64,000 nucleotides of DNA from Psettodes erumei (Eukaryota > Chordata > Actinopteri > Pleuronectiformes > Psettodidae), in the NCBI GenBank assembly GCA_016785225.1, contig JAFBJZ010000510.1:372001-436000 (forward strand), written 5' to 3'. Of this stretch, positions 1 through 12,400 are shown piece by piece. The position numbers and the translations under genes were made by a program. The first letter of the stretch is position 1; each line of letters opens with the position of its first letter. Below the pieces are notes generated by a model. That model saw only the letters and a program-made list of their open reading frames with translations. It was not told the DNA's origin and did no database searches.

Positions 1-77
1 ACTAAATATTAAATAGATGAGCAACATCACTGTTGAATTGAAAGAAAACTGATTTTGTCCCTGATGTGTTTCCGTAG

Positions 78-1543
78 ATGGAGGCACGTCGGCGTCCAGG
101 TCCGCAGGAACTCCCCGCCAGGGAAATGACTCCAGCAAGATCCACCCTCATAGAGAAGGTCAGACGATCGTGGCACAAAACTAAGTAACTCATGAGCTGT
201 TCCACACTACAAATTCATCAAGATCGTCTCCTTTCTAAATTCCTTGCAGGTCATTCTCCTCGGAACAGTCTCGAGGTTTTGACTCCGGAGATCCCCGGAG
301 AGAGGGACCGAGGGAACTGCATCACCTCCCTGCAGCTCCATCCGAAAGGCTGGGCCACGCTCATCCGCTGCTCCAGCAACATGGACGACCAGGAGGTGAG
401 CTGTGTTTTATGATGTGATCCTCGCTTTAGTTTATTGTATCTCCTCGCAGCATGCCTCTCTCCTCAATGTCTGTGTATCTGAAAGACGAGCGAGCTGTAT
501 TATCTAATTTATGAACTCTGTCGTCCTCTGTTGGTGGACTACAGGAATTGCATCACTAGTAGGCGTACATGGCTGAACGGAATCGTTGCCTAAATAAAAT
601 AGTGTAAAAAGAGCAAAATTTTATTTTGTAGCAGAAGTGAACTGATCAGAAAGAGGTTACAAGTAAAACAAGGCAGGTGACAGTTCTTCATACTGGGACT
701 CATTTCATGCCCCCCTCACTCAAAGATGAGATGCAGAAATTAATAGGACCGTTATTTTTCTAGACGACGTTCTCTTCATCCACTTATTCATTCGGAAAAC
801 ATGTCAGTTGTCTGTGAAATGTTTGCATTGGTTTGGATTGAACGCTGTTGTTTGTGGAGTGTGTGTGCTTTGTGTCTTCATTCATTTTTCAGGCAACATC
901 ACTCGGAACAAAACAGAACTAATGTGGCCACTTTAAATACAGTTTACTTTCTTTCTGCGTTCAGAGCAGTCCTACTTTTGGCTGATTAAGTGACTTGGTG
1001 TTCTCATCACAAACAAACCACTGATGGTTGGTTGGTGTACCTGTGGTTTCCTGGACCAACGTCAGGTGTCTTTCCAGCGATTACGCCATCGCGATAAACG
1101 GGTTCAGGGCCGGAGCGATGTGACGCTGACCACGTCCGCTGTACACATCCTCCATCTTTGTCTCTCCCCAGTGGACGTGCGTGTACGAGTTCCAGGAGGG
1201 AGCGCCCACCCGCCCGCTCGTCTCCCCTCGCTGCTCCCTCCGCCTCACCCACTACATCGAGGAGGCCAACGTGGGGCGGGGCTACATAAAGGAGTTGTGC
1301 TTCAGCCCGGACGGACGGCTCATCTGCTCCCCGTATGGCTACGGCGTCCGCCTGCTGGCCTTCGACGAGCGCTGCGGCGAGCTGGCCGACTGCCTGCCCG
1401 TCCAGACCAGCTGCCTCAGGGAGATCCGCTCCATCTACTCGCACAGCGACGTGGTGCTCACCACCAAGTTCTCCCCGACGCACTGCCAGCTGGCCTCGGG
1501 TTGCCTCAGTGGACGCGTGGCCCTTTACCAGCCTAAGTTTTAA
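78..1543 (+). CDS. dcaf10: DDB1- and CUL4-associated factor 10, C-terminal part (WD40 protein)
   Basis: Three coding exons at 78-158, 250-395 and 1172-1543 join in phase and end in TAA. They give the last 198 residues; the upstream exons lie outside the window. The sequence resembles vertebrate DCAF10 (WDR32): a Ser/Gly-rich linker, then LEVLTPEIPGE, LQLHPKGWATL, YIEEANVGRGYIKELCFSPD and the ending LASGCLSGRVALYQPKF. The terminal stretch holds WD40-type beta strands (CFSPDGRLICSPYGYGVRLL and TKFSPTHCQLASGCLSGRVAL). DCAF proteins are thought to dock substrates onto the CUL4-DDB1 ubiquitin ligase; that role is family knowledge, not visible here. The last exon is very GC-rich, unlike the AT-rich 3' UTR. 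No break or frameshift is seen. Confidence 0.9.
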
Positions 1544-4500
1544 CATCCAGCGCTGACGAAGAGCGGCGCACTGCAGACCTGGGTAGAGAAGTACGAATCA
1601 GGACTCCTGTTTAGGAAAGTCTGGAATGATACTAAAGGTGCATTTAGGGTTTTTAGGTTTCATAACTTTGATAGTTGCACAAAAATCTGTATAAATATTG
1701 CACTGCCCCAATATATTTGTATAGCAAAATATTTTCTATGATTTTAGACCCTTGTCATCGAATATATGCAGAGATTTGTTGAGCAAAACTAGTGTTTCTC
1801 CAGTGATACGGTCTCTTTGGTATAAATTAACACCCTCAGTTTTTTTGATTTTTAAAATTTCAAAACATAGGAAACCTGAAAATCATTTCTTTGCATTCCC
1901 GTGCTCAGTCGGCCAACGGGGGATGAAGTAAAACGAATGTAACAATATTTTTTAGCACTTCTAGACCCAGGTCTGCAGCTGTGAAGCAGCTTGAGTTTGT
2001 TTGGAGGGGAAAAAAAAAAGATGAAAGGAGCAGAGGACTTCGGCTGCAGCCGTGGATGGAGACGCTCAGCCCGTCTGACCCTCAACACACAAAAGAACTG
2101 AGGCAACAAAACAAAAAAGGGGCGGTTGGGCTTTGCAAACTGGACTTCCATCCTCGCTGAGGAGAGGTGCAACCGCCGAAGCTCTTGATCTTTAAATTCC
2201 CGCGATGCGATGTGGCATCGGTCAAAAACAAACTCGTTTTCATACTAAAGAATAATTTTGGTCTCTATAGCAGTAGTAAACTTTGACCTATTTTGAGACT
2301 CGGCACGTCGCAGATGTCGCTGTCTCGGGACAAAAACACTAAGGATGCAAACAGACGTGTTAATCCATTAATTCTGAGGAGACGAACGAGAGAACAGGCG
2401 CTCGCGTCTGTCGCCCGTGCCGTCGGTGATCGTCTTGACTCGGCGTCCTCCGCTGCGGATCGCGTCGCTCTCAGCTACTCCGCTCTGCTCATGCCTTTTT
2501 TCTACAGGTGCTGCTTCTCTGCTCATACAATCTGAACTTTGACCCCGCCCCCGCCCGACCTAAAGGACCTCATCATCATCGGCTTTCTCCTTCACTTCAC
2601 TTCTTACCTGCCTGTTCTTTTTCTTTTCCTCATCTCCACCCCGTTTGCATCTTCATAGTCTTCATGGGTTTTTCGAGGTTTTATTGGTGTGTTAATGTCA
2701 GCACTACTTATAGCACGGTGTTCATTGATTTTTATGGTCACTCTCTGCCATTGTTCCGGCCACTTCCAGACTTTTTACGTTGGAATCACCTCCCGTTTCT
2801 CACCACAATTTGTGTTTTTATCTAAAGCCTGTGAATGGAAACCTCATGATGTCTGGACAATTAAAAGGTCCAGTGGCTGTTACTGTCTGTCTGACATTTT
2901 CCAGACCAACTTTCTCTACAAACCAGTATTGCAAGATTTGCAAGGAAAACAGCAGTCATAGTTACATAACTTTCCCCTCAAAGGTCAGGCTGGCGTTGTT
3001 CTATATTTTGGATTCACACAAAGTTTGACATCTCTCAATACTTTCTCACATCCCAAGCCTGTTTGTGGCACTAAACCCAAGCCCATTGGTTCCCTATGAT
3101 GACATGCAAATCTTAAGCAAAAGCTCAAATGAATGTGGTTTAATTTCTATTTTTAAAAAAGGGCTCATGAATTCCTAATGCAGTTGGGCACTGTAGTTTT
3201 TAGCAAATGTAACTCATACAGGAGGAAATGGTGAAGTTGCTGGGGACTACTTTGAGCAGCGGATGAATGCACATTTGGTGCAGTAGTAAGTGTTTGAGCA
3301 GCAGGATGGTGCAAGTTGGATTGAAGATGGAGATAGACTCCAGTGCCCATGCTTTACAGTAATGAAGGAAAATGTTAGCCAGTGCAACAGTGACTCACGT
3401 AATCTGTTTTTAATTTGACTTTTTTTTTTTTTTGACAAGATTGGAACTCTGCCGCATCAGCACTTGGCCACACAATCAATACTCAGTCAGAAAAATCAGT
3501 TCGTTGTGGGTTTTGGTCTTTTCGTGGGATTTGATCATAATGAGAAAAATATAGAAGAATTGCCAGCGTGACCAGCAGTGGCTTGAGGACTTCTTTGGTC
3601 GGCAGTTTTAGGCTGAAGAAGTTTCCCCTGCGACTTAGGTTCAATCTCCATGGGATTTGAACCAAAAGCCTGTTTGACACGATTTTTCTGACGTTGTACC
3701 TCAGATTGTTGGGTTTTGAAGAGAGTGTGGATTCACATCAGTATTTGATTCTGTTCCCCTCATCTCATCTTACTTCTTACAGTTACAGTGTTTTCATGAA
3801 GATGACCGGCTGTGCTTTTTTTTTTTTTTTTGGTTTAATTCTTTCTCTTGGGTAGAGAACGGACTGCTTTGACTGTTTGACCACTGTTGACGCTTTGTCT
3901 TTGCAACCGGTGTCGTATAGCTGCTGTGAAAGCCAAGCACACGTGTGGATGTTACACCTTAATGTAAACTGGTCACAGTGCGTACTGACTGACTGCAGAA
4001 TAGATAGTACCGTGCCGTTGTGTAAACAGTAGATAGACATAAGCGTATACTACTATGCATTACCAGCCTTTGTGAAGATTCTCCTTTCTTATTTATGCGA
4101 GGGTGATGCTCTGTGTGGAGCTGTCAGATGCCAAAAGATGTTGTTTTCGTTTAGACCGGGCAGTGCTTCTCTTCCGTAGCGTGAGCTGAGAACTAAAGGT
4201 GAACATCTGCTTTTATGGATAAAAAAAAAGAATAATTTACATGTGGCAAAAGTTTGCTCTTCGCGTGAACAGTTTTGGGAAATGTGCTTTTTTTTCGGAG
4301 GAGAAGAGAGGTTGATAGCAATCTGATGTTTTTGCAGCACCGTAAAGAGTGTGGCCGCTGGGCGCAACTCGAAGTCCAGAGGCTGGCGTGAATGTTTTTT
4401 TTTTGTTTCTTTTTGACGTGATCCAACTTTGCCGACATTAATGTCATCAACTAATTCACTATGAGAAAGCAATTGGCCTATTTTCCCCAATTCCTGAAAT

Positions 4501-5290
4501 AAAAAAGTAATAAATTGAAGTGAGAAATTCATTTGCGTTTGAGGCGAGAACATGAAGTTGTCCAAACACAGATGTGACTAATTAATTAATTCCCAGTCAC
4601 AACGTGGTCCTGTTTGTTAGAGGAAGGATGCTTTTAACATTTTGTACCTCAGTTAACAGCTCAAAATGCGCATAGGTCACTCTGTCAGTGTGTTTCCATT
4701 TCACTTTCAGTTCAGTCAATTCAGGGACTTTCTTCTTCTTCTTCTTGTGAAATAATAGTTTGTCGAGTTATAGACATGAAGAAAAACTCAAGAGGGATCT
4801 ATTATGTAGACTGCTTCATTCATGGTCATTAAGTTTAAATTGACTGAGCTGAAGGTTAAATGACCAGCCATGCTGTATATTCAATGCTGCTTTTATTTCA
4901 CTTGTATTCACGAGCTCTTCGGAGAGAAGTGTCTTATCTGCCATTTTCACTTCAGGTATAGCAACTAAAAAAACCGGGTTCGTTTTTATGAATTTGTTCT
5001 TTTTGTTGATGTTGTTGTTGTCGTTTTGTTGTCGGCCTTGCTCTGGGTTTTAACCTGTATTCTGTTGTGGATTGAATGAATCATTGAATGTCCTCTGTGG
5101 TTCTGTTGTTACCCATGCACCGTCACCTCACAGCTGTGGGAGGGGTGGACAAGAGACAAAAAAACAAAAACACGTTGATTTGCTCGCACTGTTGTTTCCT
5201 ACATGGCTGTACACAGCAAGTAATCCCGACAATGATACTAAAATGGTACTTATTATCACTGAAATAAAAGGTTAGCCTCTTTTGCACTGC
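1544..5290 (+). other. dcaf10: long 3' UTR of dcaf10 (inferred)
   Basis: After the dcaf10 stop there is about 3.7 kb of AT-rich DNA with no credible coding exon. It has oligo-T runs, a (TTC)n tract near 4731-4746 and GTT-rich DNA near 5005-5030. Two AATAAA signals lie on this strand at 4498-4503 and 5263-5268. The extent as a 3' UTR is inferred from the poly(A) signals; no transcript evidence is available. Confidence 0.5.
5263..5268 (+). terminator. poly(A) signal, probable main 3' end of dcaf10
   Basis: A canonical AATAAA is followed within 30-65 bases by a GT/T-rich stretch (gtgtttgggtgaagtgtttt), the usual layout of a strong cleavage site. The alternative AATAAA at 4498-4503 could give a shorter transcript. 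Confidence 0.6.
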
Positions 5291-5816
5291 TGACTGTTCG
5301 GTGTTTGGGTGAAGTGTTTTGGTTTTTCAGTATTTTTAGATTGCGGTAGTTCAGTTTCACACGTGTAGAGTGGAGAATTAAGCACTAGATGGCAGTGAAA
5401 GTCAGAATCTCCTAACCATAACCTAAAAATCCTGGGTGGTGGTGAGACTGCTCCAAAAACTCTTGGTAAAAAAAACCCAGAAAAGATAAGTATTGAATCT
5501 TTGGAAACGCATTTTGATGACTTTGTCAGTAGTGTTCCAAAGCTGTGGCTTGATTCCCATCCAGTATTACATGCATCATTTTCTTGAATATGCAGAAATT
5601 TTTGTATATTAACAGCAAAAAACTGTATACAGTGTATATACTGTGTAGGATTTGTTTCACACAATTTTTTTTTGTCTAGTTTCCTCATTTTGTCCACCCT
5701 CTCATGACCCTTCATTTCTTTTTTTGGTGACCACCTGGTTGGGAACTTCTGCTTTTAAAGTTTCTTTAAGTTAAGATTTAGACCAGCTGGAATAGACGTG
5801 AGACAAACAAGGACTC

Positions 5817-5822
5817 TTTATT
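5817..5822 (-). terminator. poly(A) signal of cpxm1
   Basis: TTTATT on the plus strand reads AATAAA on the minus strand, about 630 bases beyond the cpxm1 stop codon. A second minus-strand AATAAA lies at 6204-6209, nearer the stop. With the dcaf10 signal at 5263-5268 this leaves only about 0.5 kb between two convergent 3' ends. The gap holds a repeat-like stretch near 5680-5760 and no coding exon. Confidence 0.5.
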
Positions 5823-6451
5823 TGAGAGCTTGGGGTCCTGTTGGACGTCAGTCAAACAAACAAAGACAGACACGGTGTTAGAAAAGATATGGTACATATC
5901 AGACCAGCTGACACTTTTGATCCACCACTCAGTCTCTTTACAGTTCAGTAAAAAACACTACAGCATCATCAGTTACAATGAGGAGCTAAATGGTTCATTT
6001 ACAAAACTAGTGACGTGAATTTGAACCATGTCACTCAAGAATGCCTGTCCATAAATGTGTAGATTATTATTATTGGGCAACTTTTTAGAAGTTATTTTGG
6101 ATCTTATTTGTTTTTTAAGTGTTTCATTAACTTTTGTATATGTTTGTGTGACTGTCATGGGGTAATCTGCCTTAAAGGGTCAGCCCACCATATTACAAAG
6201 CTGTTTATTGGTTTTAAAGGTATCATTTTAAATCTGTGCTTCAACTGGAGGAAAACTCTCTGAGACAGGAATTTTAAAATCTCAGCACATAAAATTGGGT
6301 GTCCTGACATCACCAGGGCTATGTAGAAAAATCTGTTTTTAAAAACTGGGTGAACTGACCCTTTAATATGAGTAACAGTAGAAATATGTCACCTTTAACC
6401 CACTATCCAGTTCCTCTCTGAGGCTTCCTCAGCCTGCCGTCCCCTCTCCTC

Positions 6452-9400
6452 TCATACCCTCTGTGCTCCAGAGGACCGAGCTCTCCTCCTCTGCAACAGC
6501 TGCTCCTGCTGCAGCCGCTGGCTCTCCCTGCGCCGGTTGATGGCCTTGGTGCTGGCGCGAAGCTTCCGGAGCCTCAGGGCTCGGAGACGTAGCTGAAGGT
6601 CCTGTGGGATCTTCCCCCCTTTTGCCCGGATTTCCTTCAGCCTCTGAATGGGCGTTTTGGTGAGGGTGAAGTCACAGATGGTGGGATGTGGCTCCATCCC
6701 AACGTGGCACCGACGCATGGATGGCAAGTAACCCTCTGCGAAAACCACCACCTTGTACTCGCCCGGGTTCAGAAGACGCCAGTAGTCTCCGTCAGCAGCT
6801 ATGGGAGATAAATGTTAAAGGTGGAGATAAAACGAAAGTTTAGCTAACTGAGAATTCTTTTTGTCTCCTAGCCGAAGTTAATCAATTTTGTTCAGTTAAT
6901 GTATTTTGTTGTTTTGTTTTGTCACGTCTTGTCACTTATTGGTTTACCAGGTTCATACATCAGCCAGCATAGCAGATCAACTTCAACAGATACCAAGGTT
7001 TTCCCTCTTGTGCACACATGCACACAGGTTGAACACGGTGAATAAGAGTTTTAAGATTGATTCATCCATGCATGCAATCCTGCAATGTTAGTGTTTTAGA
7101 CTTTGTTTTTCCTTCACAAGCCTTTAAAATGTTTAAGAAGCTGTGATTGCACACTGAAATGCTGATCACAACTGAAACCACAACCCTGTGTCACTGCTGA
7201 GTCCCGTGACTCTTGACGACAAAAGGGAAGTGTCCTGAAACACTTAAATCCAGTTTTAAAACTCCCGAGGGGAATAATAAAAACGGAGCCATGAAGTCTA
7301 CTGGATAACCTGATCGGATGTCATGGTTGTGGTCCTCCACTTTGATCACAGCATCTGCAATTCCCTGTTTGGTCAGTTTGTCCCTCACCACTCCTTTAAT
7401 CCCCCTGTGAACCTGAGTGAAGAGAAAATGCTTCGCTGTCAGGACTCCAAGAGGAGATTAGAGGCAGACATCTTAGAAAGAGTTTATAAAGTTGAATTTG
7501 ACTTGTGTAGCTTTTCTTTTTCTCGACAGACAGGTGCTGTGAATGCTGACCTGCTCCATGTAAACCAGCAGAGACTCCTTGTTGTTCTCCCACTCGACAG
7601 GAAGCTCACTGGCATGAGGGAACTTATCACAGGACAGCTCCACCGTCACCTCAAAGCAGTTGGTGTGCAGGTAACTGAAGTCATTCATACCTGCAGAAAA
7701 CGTTGCACCTTAAAACAGCCTCCGGTCATTCAAATAAGGAACATGTGCATAGTATCTTTAAGAGAGAGTGAATTTGATCCTTTTTCCAACATCATACCGT
7801 TAGAAGGTAGTCTCTTTATTCCACTAAAGTGAGAGGTTTATCCACTAATTTAAATAATTTAGATTTTCAAGGGACATTTTAATTATTTGTTGTTGTTTTT
7901 TTTTTGCAGATTATACGGATTATTTGAATGAAAGGGTATCACTCGGGGGGGCGTGCCCGGTGGTGCGACTCACTGCCGGGGACGGTGTGCCAGGCTCCAC
8001 CGTTGATGATGTTGTTGTAAGACTGGAAGTCCTCGTAGTGGCAGATGCGGCGGTCGGGGTTGGCCATCATCAGGTTGGTGGAGGCGTAGACGGAGGCCAG
8101 CCAGCGAAAGAAAGCGTTGTCCGCGGTGGGGGTGTCTTCCTGAGGGGCCCAGTCGCGGGTGCAGTCGAAGGGATACGTGACCACCACCTCCCCTCCGTGG
8201 AGGTTCGCACTGAGCACAAAGGGAATGTCCTGCATCCAGCTGATGACGGCACGGGTCTCTGGTGCAACCTGGACGGGGGTGGAAGAAGGACAGTAGTACC
8301 GATGCATTCATGTAAAATATTCAGTTACAAGTAACATCCTACTTGAGTAAAATTACAGCAACAAAATATACTTAAGGTATAAAAAGTACAAATAAATGCT
8401 GCAGAAAAATAGCCCTATGTACTTTCTATAAGATGTAACATTATTTGTTAATACACAGTTAATACACAACAGCATATTATTGCTACAGCTGCTCTAGATG
8501 GAGGTTTCACTTTTTACACGGTGTGGTAGATTAGTCCAGTGGTTTCAAAGGGTAACAAAATAAACTGGGTGGTGGACGAGTTGCTGAATAAGAAAATAAG
8601 AAATGTGCTCCACAAACGTATTATTTATTATTTGTTTTCCGTAATTTTTGTGAAATGTTGGGTATTTTTACCTCTTTGGGCCTTGAACTGTCTAAGTGCA
8701 GTTTAGAAGGGAAATATTTTTTGTGAAGACTCCAAAAGGTCTTTCACAAGCAGTGTTTAGAGCAGGAAACGGTAACCAAATGTTGAGTGACAATGCTTGG
8801 CTTTCCAGGAAAACTGACGCTTTCTTGGTCTGGAGCTTGTATTGCCTCTGAAGTGGAAACACTCCCCTAACAGAAACTGCTTTTCATTGTGACCTACATT
8901 TGTGCACTAATATAATATATAATAATAACTGGAAACAGTTTATTACATTATACAGGAAAGCAGAGTTTGGTCCTGACTGCAAACTGTACTTTATTGAAAT
9001 ATCCTTTCTGAAATTTGTACTGTGTATTTATTGCTTGCTAATATTTGCTATAAAAGGGAATTACTCATTTTTCAAAGTCACCCTTTTTTATATGATTGTA
9101 GTTTCTTTACTGGTGTGAATTTTTCCACATTTTAAGTTTTAATAATACCACCAGGAAACATCAAAGTAAGACCTTTTTTCCAAATCCAACACACGGTGGC
9201 TCTAAATAAACTGCTCAACTTGCTCAGAAATGCCTGTTGATTGTAACACTAATGAATAAAGGCACATCTCCTCACAGTGGCGTCTTCTTTAGTGTAGTAC
9301 TCTGGGATGGGGATGTAGTGGTTGGGGACCCTGGATGGATCTGCTGCTTTCTCTTGGGTGTCCCACATGATGTTGTTCAGGTCTGGAAAGTTGTGGTTCA

Positions 9401-12400
9401 GGTCGATTCCTTCGAAGCTGTACCGTCCGTCAGCCCAGCCAGCCAGTTCTGAGCCCTGTGGCAGATCGGTCAAAGAAACAGAATCAATGAGCACAGTGGA
9501 TGGAGCAGCGAGAAGCTAAGCTACAGACCAAAAAATATATGTTATAATGCCAATGTCATCCTCCATAAATGATGAAGACAGCTGATCAGTGAAAAACAAC
9601 ACGTGTCATCACTGAAAAAGGATGCGGGTTTCAAACTTTGCTACACCTGGATGGTCATGATGCAGATTTGTTCGGTGACATTTTTCCAATTCAGTGCAGT
9701 TTTTTGTTAAGACTTTCCTTTTAAGACTTTTAACATCTCGGGCTGTTTGTCAATATGTGTCAATCATCCATCACCGATCCCGATCCCCCACCTTTGGTCA
9801 GCCCTATGGCATACACTCCAGCAGTGACCCAAACCACAAACCACACAATACCACAACTAAGACACTAACTTAAGATCACAAAAGACAGAGTCAGAACACA
9901 ACAGCAACAGCAACAGAAAATAAAATCCTTGGCTGTGTGGCATCAGGCCCTAATTTTCAGCAAATATCTGGTTTGCAGTGTTTGCAATACAGCCTACGCA
10001 AAGCACAACCTGTAGTGAACTCCACCTCCTTTTGCTTCATCTACTGGGGAGAGAAATGGACGCAGGGTGCCCCCTCGTCTTTAAACATCATCGAGGGAAA
10101 ATTTTTTTTAAATGAACTCTTTGATTCTTCACTTAAAGCATTACCAACCTTCTCGTAAGCCACTTCATACCCATCGGGGTTCATGGAGGGCAGGAGGTGA
10201 ATCCGGGTCTCAGTGACCAGTCGCACAATACGCTGGTTGCCCCGTTTGTATTCTCTGCATAAGTACTGCATGAGGTTGAGGACCAGCTCTCGACCCAGAG
10301 CCTCATTGCCGTGCATCCCCGCCACATAGCGAAACTCTGGTTCGCCTGCCAGGAGGAAAAATTACAGTCAGTTAAGTTTAAATGTTTACATTTTATTCTG
10401 CAGGGCAAAGTTAAAACCCAGAGGCACATCGGGAACACATGCAATCTCTCAGCGAAACCTCTCAAATCTTTTGTGTTGTGTTAATGTTGTGTAACAGTGT
10501 AGACCTGATCCAAAGCACTTTGCCAATGATAACGCATGAATTGGCCAGACTTGACAGCAGACATTCCTGCATAAAACGACTCCAAAGACACAAGATCTAC
10601 AATATACCAGCGCTCCTTGTAACTTAAAAGTCTTCTCAGATTTGGCACCAAATCAAAGAATGCACTATTTCCTCCTTGGGAGTCAAGCAGTTTTGATAAA
10701 TGTTTATGCCATTTCTCTGAGAAAGAAATAAAGAAAAGCTGTACTCCACTTCATGTGTTTCAACTTTTTTTTGGCAGGCGTAGAGTGACCGCAGTTCCCT
10801 GAATCCTGAAGAGAGCGTCACAAAGAAATCTGTATTGTTTGGTGGTGAGTGTGCAGGCCCGCATTTCAAAGCATTATCAATGTGTTTACACAAGAGAGGC
10901 CTTCTCTGCAAGCCTCCCCTGCCTCTCTGTGTGGTGCTGCTGCGGGGAAACCAGGCTGTATAAACACTTGAGGATGTTGAACTGGGCCCCCTAAAGGCTA
11001 AACTCAGGGTAACTCTAGAACCATGATGAATTCTGGTCCAGAATTTTCAGAAAGTCCAGGTTTCAACTGGACTTGCGCTCACAGTGGAAAAGTTCAATCA
11101 CTCTCACCGAGCTCATGTTTGCCTGGGTTATCTGAGATCTCCATGACGTAGAGTTTGAGGCCCATGTAGCTCTTCCCGATGGTGTAGATGCGGGTGATGT
11201 CCGGGCACTCCTCAGTCACAGACTTCATGAGCTTCAAGGGTTGAGAGAACAAGTTGGACTGAAAGCCTTCAAAGGGTTAACTGTGAATTCTGAGGAAAAT
11301 CTGCAAACTGTTAAGACTGTGAGTAAAACCCTTGGCATCAGCTCTTGGGGAACCAAAGTTACTCATCGTGCATGCGCTCTAACCGTTCTCATCTCTTTGT
11401 AGTTGTGGTGCCTGAAGTCCAGGGCATCCTTCGATCCCAGTTCTCGCTCTGAGGCGTAGATGTCGGTCGGATCTACGAGGAAAGCGCACGTGAGGTTTCA
11501 GTAGCTTGGTTTCCTTTTGTTGACAGAATTACAATTATCCTTTAAAAAAGTCACTGTTACTCAGACTCTGCACCAGTGTTTCTGCCTACCGTCAACACGA
11601 CAGCCGAGTATCTCAGCCCTGAGGCAGATGGTACCATTGGGGTACCAGGTCTGCGGGTTGATGCGAATGAAACGGGCAGCGGTGGGGACAGGGAGGAGTC
11701 CAAGCACCGGAGTCTCTGGATTCTGGTTCCCTTCAAATATCTGTATGATTCAATTTAAAGTTATGTAGAGATCATTTTAGGATCATCTGGGTATTGAGAC
11801 ATTTACATGTTAAACCAGAAAGGCAGAGCATATACAGTACATGCACTGTATATACATCAAATCTCCCCAACAAAAAGACTGTTGGGAGAGTTGTTGACCT
11901 TTAAATGAAAAACAGAGAGGATTTTTTTGTTTCAGCTGCTTGTTTGTGGAAAGAGTTCACACTTTCCTAAAAACTGTCCAACATAGTTAAAACAAAACGT
12001 CTTTAGGTCGAGGTGCAGATTTAAAGCAAACCTTAAAGTGATGTGTATTTCCACTGGCATGTTAGAGCCTTTACAGAAGTCGATTTTAGTTTGAATACAT
12101 GTTTTGTTTTTGTTTTGGGAGAGGCAACATTTGGCAAGTGACATATGGAAAAAATCGCTCTAATAAATATACTGTAAAATAACATTACACATAGTGTTAT
12201 ATAGCCAGTTTTCATGCCAAACACAAATATCAGTGTCTTACAACACATTTCTCTAAATCTTGTTGTAGTTATTGTTCACTGTACACATTTCACTTTGGCA
12301 CCAACTCTCCAAAATCTGTTTTCCACCTGTATTCTGGTGCATTCCTCAGAATCACAATATACCACAACTGGATCTTACCGCTTCTTGTGTCCCATTCATG

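Noticed and set aside
1007..1546. Long minus-strand frame (about 179 codons) over the dcaf10 last exon
   Set aside because: It is the antisense shadow of a GC-rich coding exon; the plus strand has clear DCAF10 protein and splice sites.
4089..4565. Minus-strand frame of about 158 codons
   Set aside because: Low-complexity Lys/Phe-rich content from A/T runs, no family likeness, no splice context; lies in the dcaf10 3' UTR.
5272..5715. Minus-strand frame of about 147 codons
   Set aside because: It overlaps a repeat-like stretch with oligo-T runs and shows no recognisable domain; more likely chance.
7924..8334. Plus-strand frame of about 136 codons
   Set aside because: Antisense to cpxm1 exon 10, which carries the LHGGE and NIINGGAWHTVPG segments on the minus strand.
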